This document shows, piece after piece, positions 6,043-13,509 of a stretch of 14,902 nt of DNA. The DNA comes from Candidatus Electrothrix marina (GTDB taxonomy: Bacteria; Desulfobacterota; Desulfobulbia; Desulfobulbales; Desulfobulbaceae): positions 1 through 14,902 of the forward strand of contig MTKS01000018.1 in assembly GCA_004028495.1 (NCBI GenBank). The letters run 5' to 3'. A program made the position numbers and the translations under genes. Position 1 is the stretch's first letter, and each line of letters begins with the position of its first letter. Under the pieces are notes generated by a model. It made no database searches. It was not told where the DNA came from and saw nothing but the letters and a program-made list of their open reading frames with translations.

Positions 6043-7542
6043 TCAGGAGTTCTGCGCAACAGACTCTTTTTGGACATCAGAGCCGAAGAAAAGATATTTT
6101 GCAAAGGTACGAACGGATTTGAGCGTTCGTCGAATTTCAGAGGGATGGCGAAACATCTGAACGAGTTTATACAGGATATATCCGGGCCGCAAGTAAAACT
6201 TTTTCCGGGCCTGATCGCAGAATCGCACCAACTCTTCCGCACTGAGATTCTCCCCCTGGATAACCGTATTATGGAGCCCAGACGGAGTCAGCCATTGGGA
6301 GAAATCCTTTGAAGTGATTAAATTCTTTTGCTTGTACCAGGCATAGGCGGCGGTACCGGGATAGACCATGACCGGATACATTTGGATCGCATCCGGCTGA
6401 AGGCTGATGGCAAGGTCCAGGGTTTCCTGCATGGTTTCTTGAGTTTCTCCGGGCAGACCCACCATAAAACAACCGTGGATCAGAATACCTGTCTTTCTTG
6501 CCGCCTCCATAAAGGTGCGGGACTGCTCCAGAGTGATGCCTTTCTTCATTGTATCCAAAAGCTGCTGATTGCCGCTCTCAAAACCGACACAGAGACAGCG
6601 ACACCCTGCCTTTTTCATTACGCGCATGGTTTCCTGATCCAAGTCGACCCGGGCATTGGCTGTCCAGGATATCTTGATCTTGCGACGGATCATCTCTTCG
6701 CAGATGGCTATACAGCGTTTTTTATTGGCCGGGAAGGTATCGTCCTCAAAAAAGATTGCCTTGACCTCCGGAAAATTGGCAATGATATATTCCAATTCAT
6801 CCACCACATTGTCCACACCGCGATTGCGCAGTTTGTGTCCCATCATGGTCTGCGGGTAGACGCAAAAGAAACAACGATGCGGGCAGCCCCTGGTGGTGGT
6901 GATCGTCACCATAGGAAACAGGGCGTTCGGATTGAAATAATGGTGCGGATCAAGAAATCTCTTATACACCGAGCTGACAAAGGGAAGCTGATCAATATCG
7001 GCAAGGGGAACCCGTTCACCGGTGTGAACTACCTCATCCCCCTTCTCCCCCTTCTGGATCCAGAGTCCGGCAACGCTTTCGAGCTCCTGCCCGGCTTCCA
7101 GCGCATCAGCCAGCTCCCTGACCGTGGCATCAAACTCTCCCTGGGCAACCGCATCCACCGAGGCATTCAGGCCCAAACTCTCCTCAGGGAGGGCGGAAAC
7201 ATGGGTGCCGACCAAGACGATAAAGACCTCCTGCCCTTCTCTGACCAGTTTTTTTTTGAGCTTTCCGGAAAAGTTCACGTCATTATAAATGCTCGGCGTA
7301 CTGGTCTCTACAACCACCAATGGACTGCCGAATTTTTTGATACGCTCAATGACGGCATTCTCGGATACATCAGCTGCCGGGGCATCAATAAGATCAATTA
7401 GATGCCCGCCCGCTTCAGTATATCCTGCGGCGTAAGACAGCCACATGGGATAGTAGAGGGTGCCGCTCTTGGTAACAGCCGGACTGCGTTGAGGGCGAGA
7501 AAAATTCTTTAAAAAAGGTGGGTTGAGAAAGGTGACGCGCAT
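6043..7542 (-). CDS. B12-binding-domain radical SAM protein
   Basis: A 499-residue protein with an N-terminal cobalamin-binding-like domain (about 1-170; it opens VTFLNPPFLK and has LVGTHVSALPEESL near 110-123) and a radical SAM domain. The [4Fe-4S] cluster cysteines are C220, C224 and C227 in TTTRGCPHRCFFCVYP, the CX3CX2C motif. FFEDDTF, ARVDLD, CLCVGFESGNQQLLDTMKKG and GCFMVGLPGETQETM are characteristic of the B12-dependent class that includes BchE, P-methylase and the hopanoid-associated HpnJ. No DxHxxG cobalamin lower-ligand motif was noticed, so B12 binding is inferred from the architecture. The reaction is unknown: methylation or another radical change of a lipid or sugar is plausible given the GT2 gene 2 bp downstream. 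The ATG at 7542 has GGAG upstream. The gene starts a new unit after the terminator at 7599-7628. Confidence 0.9.
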   Translation of the reverse strand: MRVTFLNPPFLKNFSRPQRSPAVTKSGTLYYPMWLSYAAGYTEAGGHLIDLIDAPAADVSENAVIERIKKFGSPLVVVETSTPSIYNDVNFSGKLKKKLVREGQEVFIVLVGTHVSALPEESLGLNASVDAVAQGEFDATVRELADALEAGQELESVAGLWIQKGEKGDEVVHTGERVPLADIDQLPFVSSVYKRFLDPHHYFNPNALFPMVTITTTRGCPHRCFFCVYPQTMMGHKLRNRGVDNVVDELEYIIANFPEVKAIFFEDDTFPANKKRCIAICEEMIRRKIKISWTANARVDLDQETMRVMKKAGCRCLCVGFESGNQQLLDTMKKGITLEQSRTFMEAARKTGILIHGCFMVGLPGETQETMQETLDLAISLQPDAIQMYPVMVYPGTAAYAWYKQKNLITSKDFSQWLTPSGLHNTVIQGENLSAEELVRFCDQARKKFYLRPGYILYKLVQMFRHPSEIRRTLKSVRTFAKYLFFGSDVQKESVAQNS

Positions 7543-7598
7543 AATATGCTCCGATTATTCAAAAAAAGGAAATCTGCTGGCATTGTTCGCTTCGCCAT

Positions 7599-7628
7599 AA
7601 AAAACACCCCCTCCGGGGGTGTTTTTTT
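7599..7628. terminator. Bidirectional Rho-independent terminator
   Basis: CACCCCC (7605-7611) pairs with GGGGGTG (7615-7621) across a 3-base loop. A-tract (7599-7604) and T-tract (7622-7628) flank the stem, so both strands carry a hairpin followed by a T run. It lies 12 bp after the DUF362 stop on the minus strand and should end the acyltransferase-GT9-DUF362 transcript. The radical SAM-GT2 unit therefore needs its own promoter in the remaining 56 bp. Confidence 0.92.
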
Positions 7629-7639
7629 ATCTATGTATC

Positions 7640-8887
7640 TTAGGCCATACTGCGAATCATAGTGTCGTACTGTTTCATCTGTTCTTCCATAAAGCCCAGC
7701 TTTCCTTGAAATTGAATAGCATCCTGCGGGCAGACACAGAAACAGTAGAGGCAGTGAATACAGTGTTGCAGATCCTGCTCAGCTAAGGCCTGGGGTAGGG
7801 GCAAATCGACTGGGCAGTAATCACGACATTTGCCGCATTGGTTGCATTTTTCCTCTGCAAGTGCCAGCCCTTCCCATTCCATTTCTGTTTCCAAAAAAAC
7901 ATCCTGGCGAAGATCGGTGAGAAACAGGAGTTTGGCAAACAACTCTGTATTGCAGAGATAATTAAAAAACGCCGTATTCCGGACAGCAAGAAAATATTTT
8001 TGTCGTTTGGGATGATGGATAAAGGTGGCGATAGGCCCGGCCTTGGGTGGAGCAAAGGGGCGCTCGTACGGGGTGACGGGAAAATCTTGTGCTGCTGCAA
8101 ATAGCTCCTGCTTGATGATGCCTCGTTGGCGGGCAATCTGTAAGGGAGAAATCTTGCCAGGATCACAGGAAGCGAATCGAGCCGCCAAAAGATCAAGAAA
8201 ATACGGATCTGTGCCGATAAAGACGGTGTCGGTTTTCACCGGGGTGCCCTTGGTCGGCCCCAGCCCTTCCATTGCAAAAAGCGCATCCACAATATGGAGA
8301 TGAGGGCGACAATTTTCCGTTATATTGACAATATTTGCTGCAAGAGAGAGATGAGTTTTTTTCTTATTTTCCTGTCCCACTAAGCAACCGATCAGATTTT
8401 TCAGACAAACAGTCATACCTGCTTCAAAATGGGTTTTAAGCTTGGGCATATTGATCAGCAGATCAGCCTCTGTGCATTCCCTGGCAATGCCCGCCTGCAC
8501 CCCGTCTTCAAAGGGGATAAGAAAAGGCTCAGAGTAATTCAGATCAATGCAGTTGACGCCGTAATGTTTTGCCAACTCATCCACCCGGAGTCGGGTAATG
8601 ACGCTAATATTAGTTCGGTAGAAACCGCTATTTGTTCCTTCTCCTATTGTAATATTCCCATACCCAGCTTCTTTCAAAAACAGGATAACAGCGGCCAGCA
8701 AACGCAGGTCGGTGGTGTTGCCGGTCAGGGCATTCATATTGCTGTTCAGGTTCGGCTTGATCAGGATGCGTGCATTCCGATCAGCAGGCAGGACTGAAGT
8801 GTATCCTGCCAGTACCTCAGCAAGGCGGGTTTTGATTTCCTCAAACGATCGGCACTGGATGATGTTTGCGTGATATTTTTTTATCAT
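7640..8887 (-). CDS. DUF362 protein fused to a 2[4Fe-4S] ferredoxin domain
   Basis: A 415-residue protein. Residues 1-290 form a DUF362 domain, recognised by ILIKPNLNSN (41-50), ITIGEGTNS (79-87), LINMPKLKTHFEAGMTVCLKNLIGC (144-168) and HIVDALFAMEGLGPTKGTP (198-216). The C-terminal region has two complete [4Fe-4S] binding motifs: C348, C351, C354, C358-P and C376, C379, C382, C386-P. Function of DUF362 is not established; some members are annotated as iron-sulfur cluster binding. Electron transfer is implied by the ferredoxin part. Its start overlaps the GT9 stop by 4 bp (ATGA), a strong sign of co-expression with the heptosyltransferase-like gene, and it is the last gene of that unit. No signal peptide is visible, so a cytoplasmic location is expected. 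Confidence 0.9.
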   Translation of the reverse strand: MIKKYHANIIQCRSFEEIKTRLAEVLAGYTSVLPADRNARILIKPNLNSNMNALTGNTTDLRLLAAVILFLKEAGYGNITIGEGTNSGFYRTNISVITRLRVDELAKHYGVNCIDLNYSEPFLIPFEDGVQAGIARECTEADLLINMPKLKTHFEAGMTVCLKNLIGCLVGQENKKKTHLSLAANIVNITENCRPHLHIVDALFAMEGLGPTKGTPVKTDTVFIGTDPYFLDLLAARFASCDPGKISPLQIARQRGIIKQELFAAAQDFPVTPYERPFAPPKAGPIATFIHHPKRQKYFLAVRNTAFFNYLCNTELFAKLLFLTDLRQDVFLETEMEWEGLALAEEKCNQCGKCRDYCPVDLPLPQALAEQDLQHCIHCLYCFCVCPQDAIQFQGKLGFMEEQMKQYDTMIRSMA

Positions 8888-10062
8888 GATAGGATGGGCT
8901 GATATGAACGGTTAAGAATTTCTTCTGCGGCCTGTTGCACATCTTGCACAGTGATTTCTTGCAGGCAGGCATGGTAGTCAGAGCCGTGTTCGGGAGAGCA
9001 ACATCGACTCTCATCACAGGTAACACGGCAGGGAAAGTCTTTTTCCACCACCTGACCCACCGGGCTATACGGGGCTGTTTCCACGGATTTGGAAGGACCG
9101 AAAATGGCAATCGTCGGTGTTTTCATTGCCGCAGCAATATGCATAGGCGCACTGTCATTGCAAAGAAAAAGGGCAGCCCGCTCCAACAGTGCGGCCAACT
9201 GGCGGATATTCAGCGCTCCTGCCAGCGAAACAGCCTGACATTGCTGAGCTTGAAGAGTGGTCTGAATACCTTGAGTCAATGGAGATTCATCCGCTCCCCC
9301 CACAAGCACGACCGGCAATCTATATTGCTGAAAGAGATTTTCGCAAACCTGGGCAAAACGATCCGGGAACCACCGTTTCAGGACCAGACGAGAACCGGGA
9401 TGGACAGCGATAAAGGGGCCTGTTATCCCTTGGGTTCGCAATATCGAGACAATTTTCTGCTCCTCTTCAACCGTCAAAAAAAGCTCGGCCTCTGCACCCT
9501 CGGTGGGACAGTCGAGATATTGGGCCAGCTGGAGATGATAATCGACCTTATGGCAAAGTCCTGGGTAAGGTACTCTGTGGGTCAGCAGATACCCGCCGCC
9601 GCCCACATCATAACTCACCTTGAATCGGGCCGGAATCCAGAAAGCCAGCAGGGCGAGTTCCCGTATATCAGCCCTGGTTTCAATCAGGAGATCAAAACGG
9701 AGCGAGCGCAGTTTCCTGATAAAGGCAAACCAATCTTTGATGGATCCGGGATAGAACCAGAAAGGATTAAAGGTTAATATCTTATCGATATATTTATTAT
9801 GCTGTAATACTGCTGCCGAGGCTGTTGAGGTCAAAAAGGTGATCTTAGCCTCAGGATATCTTTTATACAGTGCAGGCAAGATCGGCAGGGTCATGATAAC
9901 GTCGCCGATGTAGGCAGTCCGTATAATACAGATCGTTTTCACCCGGTCCGGGGTGATGGCTTCCTGTTTCCGAATGAGGCGCAGCGGAAAAAAAAGAAGA
10001 TTACCCAATATATCCGCAATGATCGTGGCAATGCGTTTTTTTCGATTAATGATCTTATACAT
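8884..10062 (-). CDS. GT9-family heptosyltransferase-like protein
   Basis: A 392-residue GT-B glycosyltransferase of the ADP-heptose:LPS heptosyltransferase family (GT9; RfaF/WaaF-like). After a basic, hydrophobic leader comes ICIIRTAYIGDVIMTLPILPALYKRYPEAKITFL (44-77), the family N-terminal motif with G53-D54. The donor half has FIAVHPGSRLVLKRWFPDRFA and LCNDSAPMHIAAAMKTPTIAIFGPS, typical of GT9. A terminal cysteine-rich stretch (CRVTCDESRCC...HACL) is also common in the family. The frame stays open up to 10245, but those extra 61 codons overlap the acyltransferase gene. I chose the ATG at 10062 because it has AGGG six bases upstream and lies 7 bp after the acyltransferase stop. It probably adds a heptose or similar sugar to the LPS inner core; the exact acceptor is not known. 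Confidence 0.9.
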   Translation of the reverse strand: MYKIINRKKRIATIIADILGNLLFFPLRLIRKQEAITPDRVKTICIIRTAYIGDVIMTLPILPALYKRYPEAKITFLTSTASAAVLQHNKYIDKILTFNPFWFYPGSIKDWFAFIRKLRSLRFDLLIETRADIRELALLAFWIPARFKVSYDVGGGGYLLTHRVPYPGLCHKVDYHLQLAQYLDCPTEGAEAELFLTVEEEQKIVSILRTQGITGPFIAVHPGSRLVLKRWFPDRFAQVCENLFQQYRLPVVLVGGADESPLTQGIQTTLQAQQCQAVSLAGALNIRQLAALLERAALFLCNDSAPMHIAAAMKTPTIAIFGPSKSVETAPYSPVGQVVEKDFPCRVTCDESRCCSPEHGSDYHACLQEITVQDVQQAAEEILNRSYQPILS

Positions 10063-10069
10063 GCAGACC

Positions 10070-11014
10070 CTATTCCCTTTCTTCGCCTTGTTCTGCGGCG
10101 ATGAACTGCCCAAGAACAAAACGATCAAGGAAATGCATGTACCCAGGAGAGGTGCGGATGTACTCTTGCAAACGGACAAGGAATTGCCTTGTGCAGTCAT
10201 GAACGCCCTGCTCTCCTGGTAAATCAGAGGTGATTTCCGGTTCAATAATCACGGTAAATAAAGTCTGGTCACCAGGCAGAATAAAAAGGGGGAGCAGAGA
10301 GGCACCGGTCTTTTGGGAAAGAATTGCCGGACCAAGAGGCAAAACAGCCTGTTGGCCAAGAAATTGAAAGCATGCCTGCTTACCGAAAGTCTCCTCTGTT
10401 CCTGAGCCGTCACCGGTTGTCATGATGATCTGATTACTGCGGAGCGCCTGAAAAATCGGGCGAAGAAAGGAGCCAGCCTGGATAATGTCAGCAGGGATAC
10501 GCTCCTCGTACTGCATGCGCAGGCGGAAGGCCACATGACGGCCTATCCAACTCAGGCCCTTATCTGAAGGATTGCCGATCTGTTTCATCGGATATCCCAT
10601 CAGGGCGAGGGATACCAGGGGGAGATGAACCGGACCGAAATGACCATGCACCAGCACAACGCCTTTCTTTTTTTCCAAGGCCTTGTCCAGGTGAGACAAC
10701 CCCTGAAAGCTGACATAATCAACAATATTCTCCTTATTGAACTTCGGAAAGACAAGGGGGAAAAGTTGATCCTGATAATGGTTACGAAAATAGAGACGGA
10801 TATTCTCAGCATGATGGGTTTCACTGATGCCCATCCGTTGCAGATTCTCTGTCAGCATTCGACGTTTTCCCTTGGCAGCTCCATAATGCAGATCACCCAT
10901 AAACCGTAATGTTGCCAAGGCGATCTTAGGGGACACAGCAAGCAGGAACCAACGCAGAGGATACCAGACGATCAGGCGCAGGATATCCCGGACTGGGCTT
11001 TCACCGGTTTGCAT
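10070..11014 (-). CDS. LpxL/HtrB-like lysophospholipid acyltransferase
   Basis: A 314-residue member of the late lipid A acyltransferase family (LpxL/LpxM/HtrB). An N-terminal hydrophobic helix (about 10-35) should anchor it in the inner membrane. The body shows the family landmarks: NLQRMGIS, a YFRNHYQDQLFPL block, GVVLVHGHFGPVHLPLVSLALMGYPMKQIGN (118-148), GDGSGTEETFGKQACFQFLGQQAVLPLGPAILSQKTGASLLPLF. It would use acyl-ACP to acylate a lipid A precursor or a related lipid. The catalytic motif is unusual: family members carry H-X4-D/E, but here H125 is followed by H130 (H-F-G-P-V-H). It starts 20 bp after the restriction-enzyme remnant ends and is followed 7 bp later by the GT9 gene. Assignment to the family is firm; the substrate is not. 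Confidence 0.85.
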   Translation of the reverse strand: MQTGESPVRDILRLIVWYPLRWFLLAVSPKIALATLRFMGDLHYGAAKGKRRMLTENLQRMGISETHHAENIRLYFRNHYQDQLFPLVFPKFNKENIVDYVSFQGLSHLDKALEKKKGVVLVHGHFGPVHLPLVSLALMGYPMKQIGNPSDKGLSWIGRHVAFRLRMQYEERIPADIIQAGSFLRPIFQALRSNQIIMTTGDGSGTEETFGKQACFQFLGQQAVLPLGPAILSQKTGASLLPLFILPGDQTLFTVIIEPEITSDLPGEQGVHDCTRQFLVRLQEYIRTSPGYMHFLDRFVLGQFIAAEQGEERE

Positions 11015-11034
11015 ATTCTTTTCTTAGAGCAGAG

Positions 11035-11343
11035 TTACTGCTCAAATCTGTTTATTTTCTTCATCATCTTTCTTATGGGGTCCACTTTAGTTTGCCTTCG
11101 AATGGTTTCCCTGCTGTTCGGCTTATAGTCCATACTGTATTCATTACGGATAAATTCCATAATGCTTACTGTTGGCAACAGTGGCGCGGTTGCAGAACTC
11201 CACGCATCGGAAGGCCTAACATCTGCTAAGGCCAAAAAGACCCATGCCGAACGGTCATTACATTGGGCTTTTGGAAGACCTAAAGCGGTCAATAACGATT
11301 TGGCTTCTTGGAGTTTCCGCTCTTGTTTTTTTGTAAATTTCAC
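11035..11343 (-). pseudogene. Truncated BsuBI/PstI-type restriction endonuclease (N-terminal domain only)
   Basis: A 102-residue product matching the N-terminal helical domain of the BsuBI/PstI restriction endonuclease family. Recognisable parts are [31 protein letters not shown] (14-44), [19 protein letters not shown], and [10 protein letters not shown] (76-85), all close to the family pattern of GLP...Q.N.RSA..LLAL..., W..A..PL.G...M.FI and N.RET.RRQT. After RRQT the similarity stops, and a basic 17-residue tail runs to the stop codon. The complete enzyme is about 315-325 residues, so the C-terminal nuclease half is missing. Only 20 bp separate its stop from the next gene, so the lost part is not in another frame. 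It starts with GTG, 5 bp after the methyltransferase stop. Cleavage activity is not expected. Confidence 0.8.
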
Positions 11344-11348
11344 TTTAA

Positions 11349-12980
11349 TTAAGAAGCACTGGATTCATCTGCCCGCTCATTCATTACCCCGAGAATGGGA
11401 TGAACAATACCATCAAGTTCACTTTGATTAAACAGAGCCATTTTTTGTATTTGTTCACCTATTTTTTTCACCTGATTCCGCGATGGAAACTTCATCACTC
11501 GAATTTCTGTGGCATTTACCTGGGTATTGCCCGAAACAGACCTGAAATACCTATCCATGAATGAGGAGTTAAAAACAGCTGCGATCCCGGAGGCTTCTGC
11601 TGAGGAAAAAACCTCGCCCTTTAGACCGATATAATTTGTCTTGTTGCCAAAGCCGATCAATTGACAATCATGCATTTCCGCAAGATGCACAGCTGCAACC
11701 AAACGGCGTTTTTCGTCTTTCGATGAAAAACGCTTCAAAAGCACATATGTTCCGTTCTTCATAGTGTGTTTTTCATGCCCGTTACTCAGCATAAAGGATA
11801 CATCTTTTTCATGCTCTCCAGTCCAAGTTGCTGACAACGGCGTTACATTATGGGGACGATACAGGGGAACTGAATTTTCTGCTCCCGTATTATCGGTGAT
11901 ATACTCCCGAGTACGATGTTCAACAATGCGACCTGTTGAAATAAAATAACCGGCATCCTGAAAGGTGGTTTCAAACATTTCAGCCTGCTGAAGTATCTCT
12001 GCTTCATAAGCTGATTCCGGGATTCGGATCATGTTCTGCTCATTGGACAAATCAATGATCAAGGCAGCAGGATAAATCTCTTTCGTTCCATGCTGAATAT
12101 CGGCATCGCAGTTGCTTGAACTCACAGTAACCCTTCCAGTCCGATCACCTTTCTTAAAGCGACAAATGATATTCTCTTGCAAGACTGCTGAGGCCGTGTC
12201 TTTAAAAACCTTATCCCTATGTTTAAAAATATGGACGGATTTCAAGGAAGATTCAGTCAGCAAGTACGACCTGAACCCCTTGAAATAAAGCCCATTTGTG
12301 AAGCTGCGCGGAGTAATCGTAATCATTTGTCCGTCGCGCTTCAGACAGGCCATGACCACTGCCATAAATGAAGCGTAAATATTCGGGTCACCATGATACA
12401 GATCAGCTGTCGCCTTGGCATACGGTGAAGATTTTACATTATATTTAAAATATGGGGGATTTATTACCGCCACATCAAACGATTGAACACTGGTGTTCTT
12501 ATCAGGTCTGGCAAGAACAAAATCTTCGCAATAAATCTCACAGGTAAAGGATGCTTGGCGGCTCTGAAATATCTTTCTGATGATATGTAATGTCTGTTCA
12601 AGAGCAGGAAGAGCTTTTTCATCCAGCTCATACAGCACTGCATGGACGGAATTACATCCTATCTTCAAGCAATGCAAGGCCGCAGACGCTGTCAGAATAC
12701 CTGTTCCGGCACCGGCGTCTAAAATACGAACTGTTTTCTCATCAGGTAGCTCTATAAGCGAGGCCATGTAATCAGAGACAACCAGACCTGTAAAAAATTG
12801 CCCAAGATTCCTTCGCTCCTCTAATGCCTTAGAGTTTAAAAAGGCTCCTTGGATAGTAACAATATCGCTTACAGGATTAATCAGTGATCGTTGATACAAG
12901 ATGCCTCGCCTCTTCAAGATGACTCTTTGTCTATGAAAATGTCGGGGGAAACTCATTTGAGCTGCTCGATAAACTTTCAT
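11349..12980 (-). CDS. PstI/BsuBI-type DNA adenine-N6 methyltransferase
   Basis: About 543 residues from the ATG at 12980. The N-terminal part has [20 protein letters not shown] (motif X, substrate/AdoMet region) and [15 protein letters not shown] (motif I, AdoMet binding). [14 protein letters not shown] is motif IV, with the NPPY catalytic loop of adenine-N6 methyltransferases. [22 protein letters not shown] and the C-terminal half, which would include target recognition, look complete. Family members such as M.PstI and M.BsuBI are about 500 residues and methylate CTGCAG; the same specificity is a guess here from the partner fragment. The frame is open to 13127, but that would overlap crcB; 12980 has GGGGA ten bases upstream. 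TTG or ATG (12956) starts further in are also possible. With its partner enzyme broken, it would act as a solitary methyltransferase. The region is visibly richer in A/T than the flanking LPS genes, consistent with acquisition by transfer. Confidence 0.85.
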   Translation of the reverse strand: MKVYRAAQMSFPRHFHRQRVILKRRGILYQRSLINPVSDIVTIQGAFLNSKALEERRNLGQFFTGLVVSDYMASLIELPDEKTVRILDAGAGTGILTASAALHCLKIGCNSVHAVLYELDEKALPALEQTLHIIRKIFQSRQASFTCEIYCEDFVLARPDKNTSVQSFDVAVINPPYFKYNVKSSPYAKATADLYHGDPNIYASFMAVVMACLKRDGQMITITPRSFTNGLYFKGFRSYLLTESSLKSVHIFKHRDKVFKDTASAVLQENIICRFKKGDRTGRVTVSSSNCDADIQHGTKEIYPAALIIDLSNEQNMIRIPESAYEAEILQQAEMFETTFQDAGYFISTGRIVEHRTREYITDNTGAENSVPLYRPHNVTPLSATWTGEHEKDVSFMLSNGHEKHTMKNGTYVLLKRFSSKDEKRRLVAAVHLAEMHDCQLIGFGNKTNYIGLKGEVFSSAEASGIAAVFNSSFMDRYFRSVSGNTQVNATEIRVMKFPSRNQVKKIGEQIQKMALFNQSELDGIVHPILGVMNERADESSAS

Positions 12981-13061
12981 TTTTTGTTGTCCCCGCCCGG
13001 TGGGATGGTTTGTTCGACTCACCGAGCAACTTTTATTTTTTATCCCGCCCCAGAGGGGGAG

Positions 13062-13091
13062 CTGGTTGCTATATATTAAAAAAACAACCAG
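13062..13091. repeat. Inverted repeat after crcB
   Basis: CTGGTTG (13062-13068) and CAACCAG (13085-13091) form a 7-bp stem around a 16-base AT-only-rich loop, starting 2 bases beyond the crcB stop on the minus strand. The T run lies in the loop rather than after the stem, so it is not a standard terminator. It marks the join between crcB and the methyltransferase region. A separate CCCC-AGA-GGGG hairpin sits at 13048-13058. Confidence 0.4.
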
Positions 13092-13093
13092 TT

Positions 13094-13480
13094 TTAAAGC
13101 AACCCCGCAAGAATCCGCCCTAACCACACCAGGAACACACCGACAAGCACCTGCCCTCCTGCATTGAGCAGGGCCAGCTCTATTCTGCTTGCCCGAATCA
13201 GGTTCAGGGTTTCGTTGCCAAAGGTGGAAAAGGTGGTGAAAGCTCCCAGCAGACCGATGAGAATAAAACTTCGCGTTTCCGGAGAAAACATGGCTTTAAT
13301 TTCGACCAAAGCACTCAGGAAACCGATCAGCAGGCAACCGATCATATTCACAGCCAGGGTGCCAAAGGGAAACATAATAGAGCCGGAACGTCCCTGTACC
13401 CAGGAACTGACCAGAAAACGGAGCACAGCCCCGGTGAAACCGCCGGCACCGATGAGTGAAAGCCTAAGCAGGGAGTCCAT
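13094..13480 (-). CDS. crcB: Fluoride channel CrcB/FluC
   Basis: A 128-residue, four-helix membrane protein of the CrcB/Fluc family, which forms dual-topology dimeric F- channels that export toxic fluoride. The N-terminal GAGGFTGAVLRF matches the family G-G-x-x-G-A-x-x-R-F/Y motif. GTLAVNMIG (40-48) carries the pore-lining asparagine N45, and GLLGAFTTFSTF (76-87) contains the phenylalanine and threonine/sodium-site segment. Four hydrophobic helices are visible. Length is typical (120-130). The ATG at 13480 has GGAGAG just upstream, and the gene begins 29 bp after the AsmA-like gene ends, so the two are probably co-transcribed. No fluoride riboswitch is visible in the 29-bp gap; if one exists it would be at the head of the operon outside the window. 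Confidence 0.94.
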   Translation of the reverse strand: MDSLLRLSLIGAGGFTGAVLRFLVSSWVQGRSGSIMFPFGTLAVNMIGCLLIGFLSALVEIKAMFSPETRSFILIGLLGAFTTFSTFGNETLNLIRASRIELALLNAGGQVLVGVFLVWLGRILAGLL

Positions 13481-13509
13481 ATCTCTCCAGCGTAAAGATA
13501 AAGAGCCTG

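Noticed and set aside
6328..7401. Long plus-strand reading frame (357 codons) opposite the radical SAM gene
   Set aside because: It is antisense to a gene with clear catalytic motifs, has no recognisable domain and no ribosome binding site; such shadow frames are common opposite GC-biased codons.
8935..9777. Plus-strand frame of 280 codons opposite the GT9 gene
   Set aside because: Antisense shadow of a well-supported glycosyltransferase with no domain of its own.
10063..10245. 61-codon N-terminal extension of the GT9 gene
   Set aside because: It would overlap the acyltransferase coding region, lacks family resemblance, and the inner ATG at 10062 has a better ribosome binding site and spacing.
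13481..13509. Fluoride riboswitch expected near crcB
   Set aside because: The gap before crcB is only 29 bp and contains little more than a ribosome binding site; there is no room for the aptamer.
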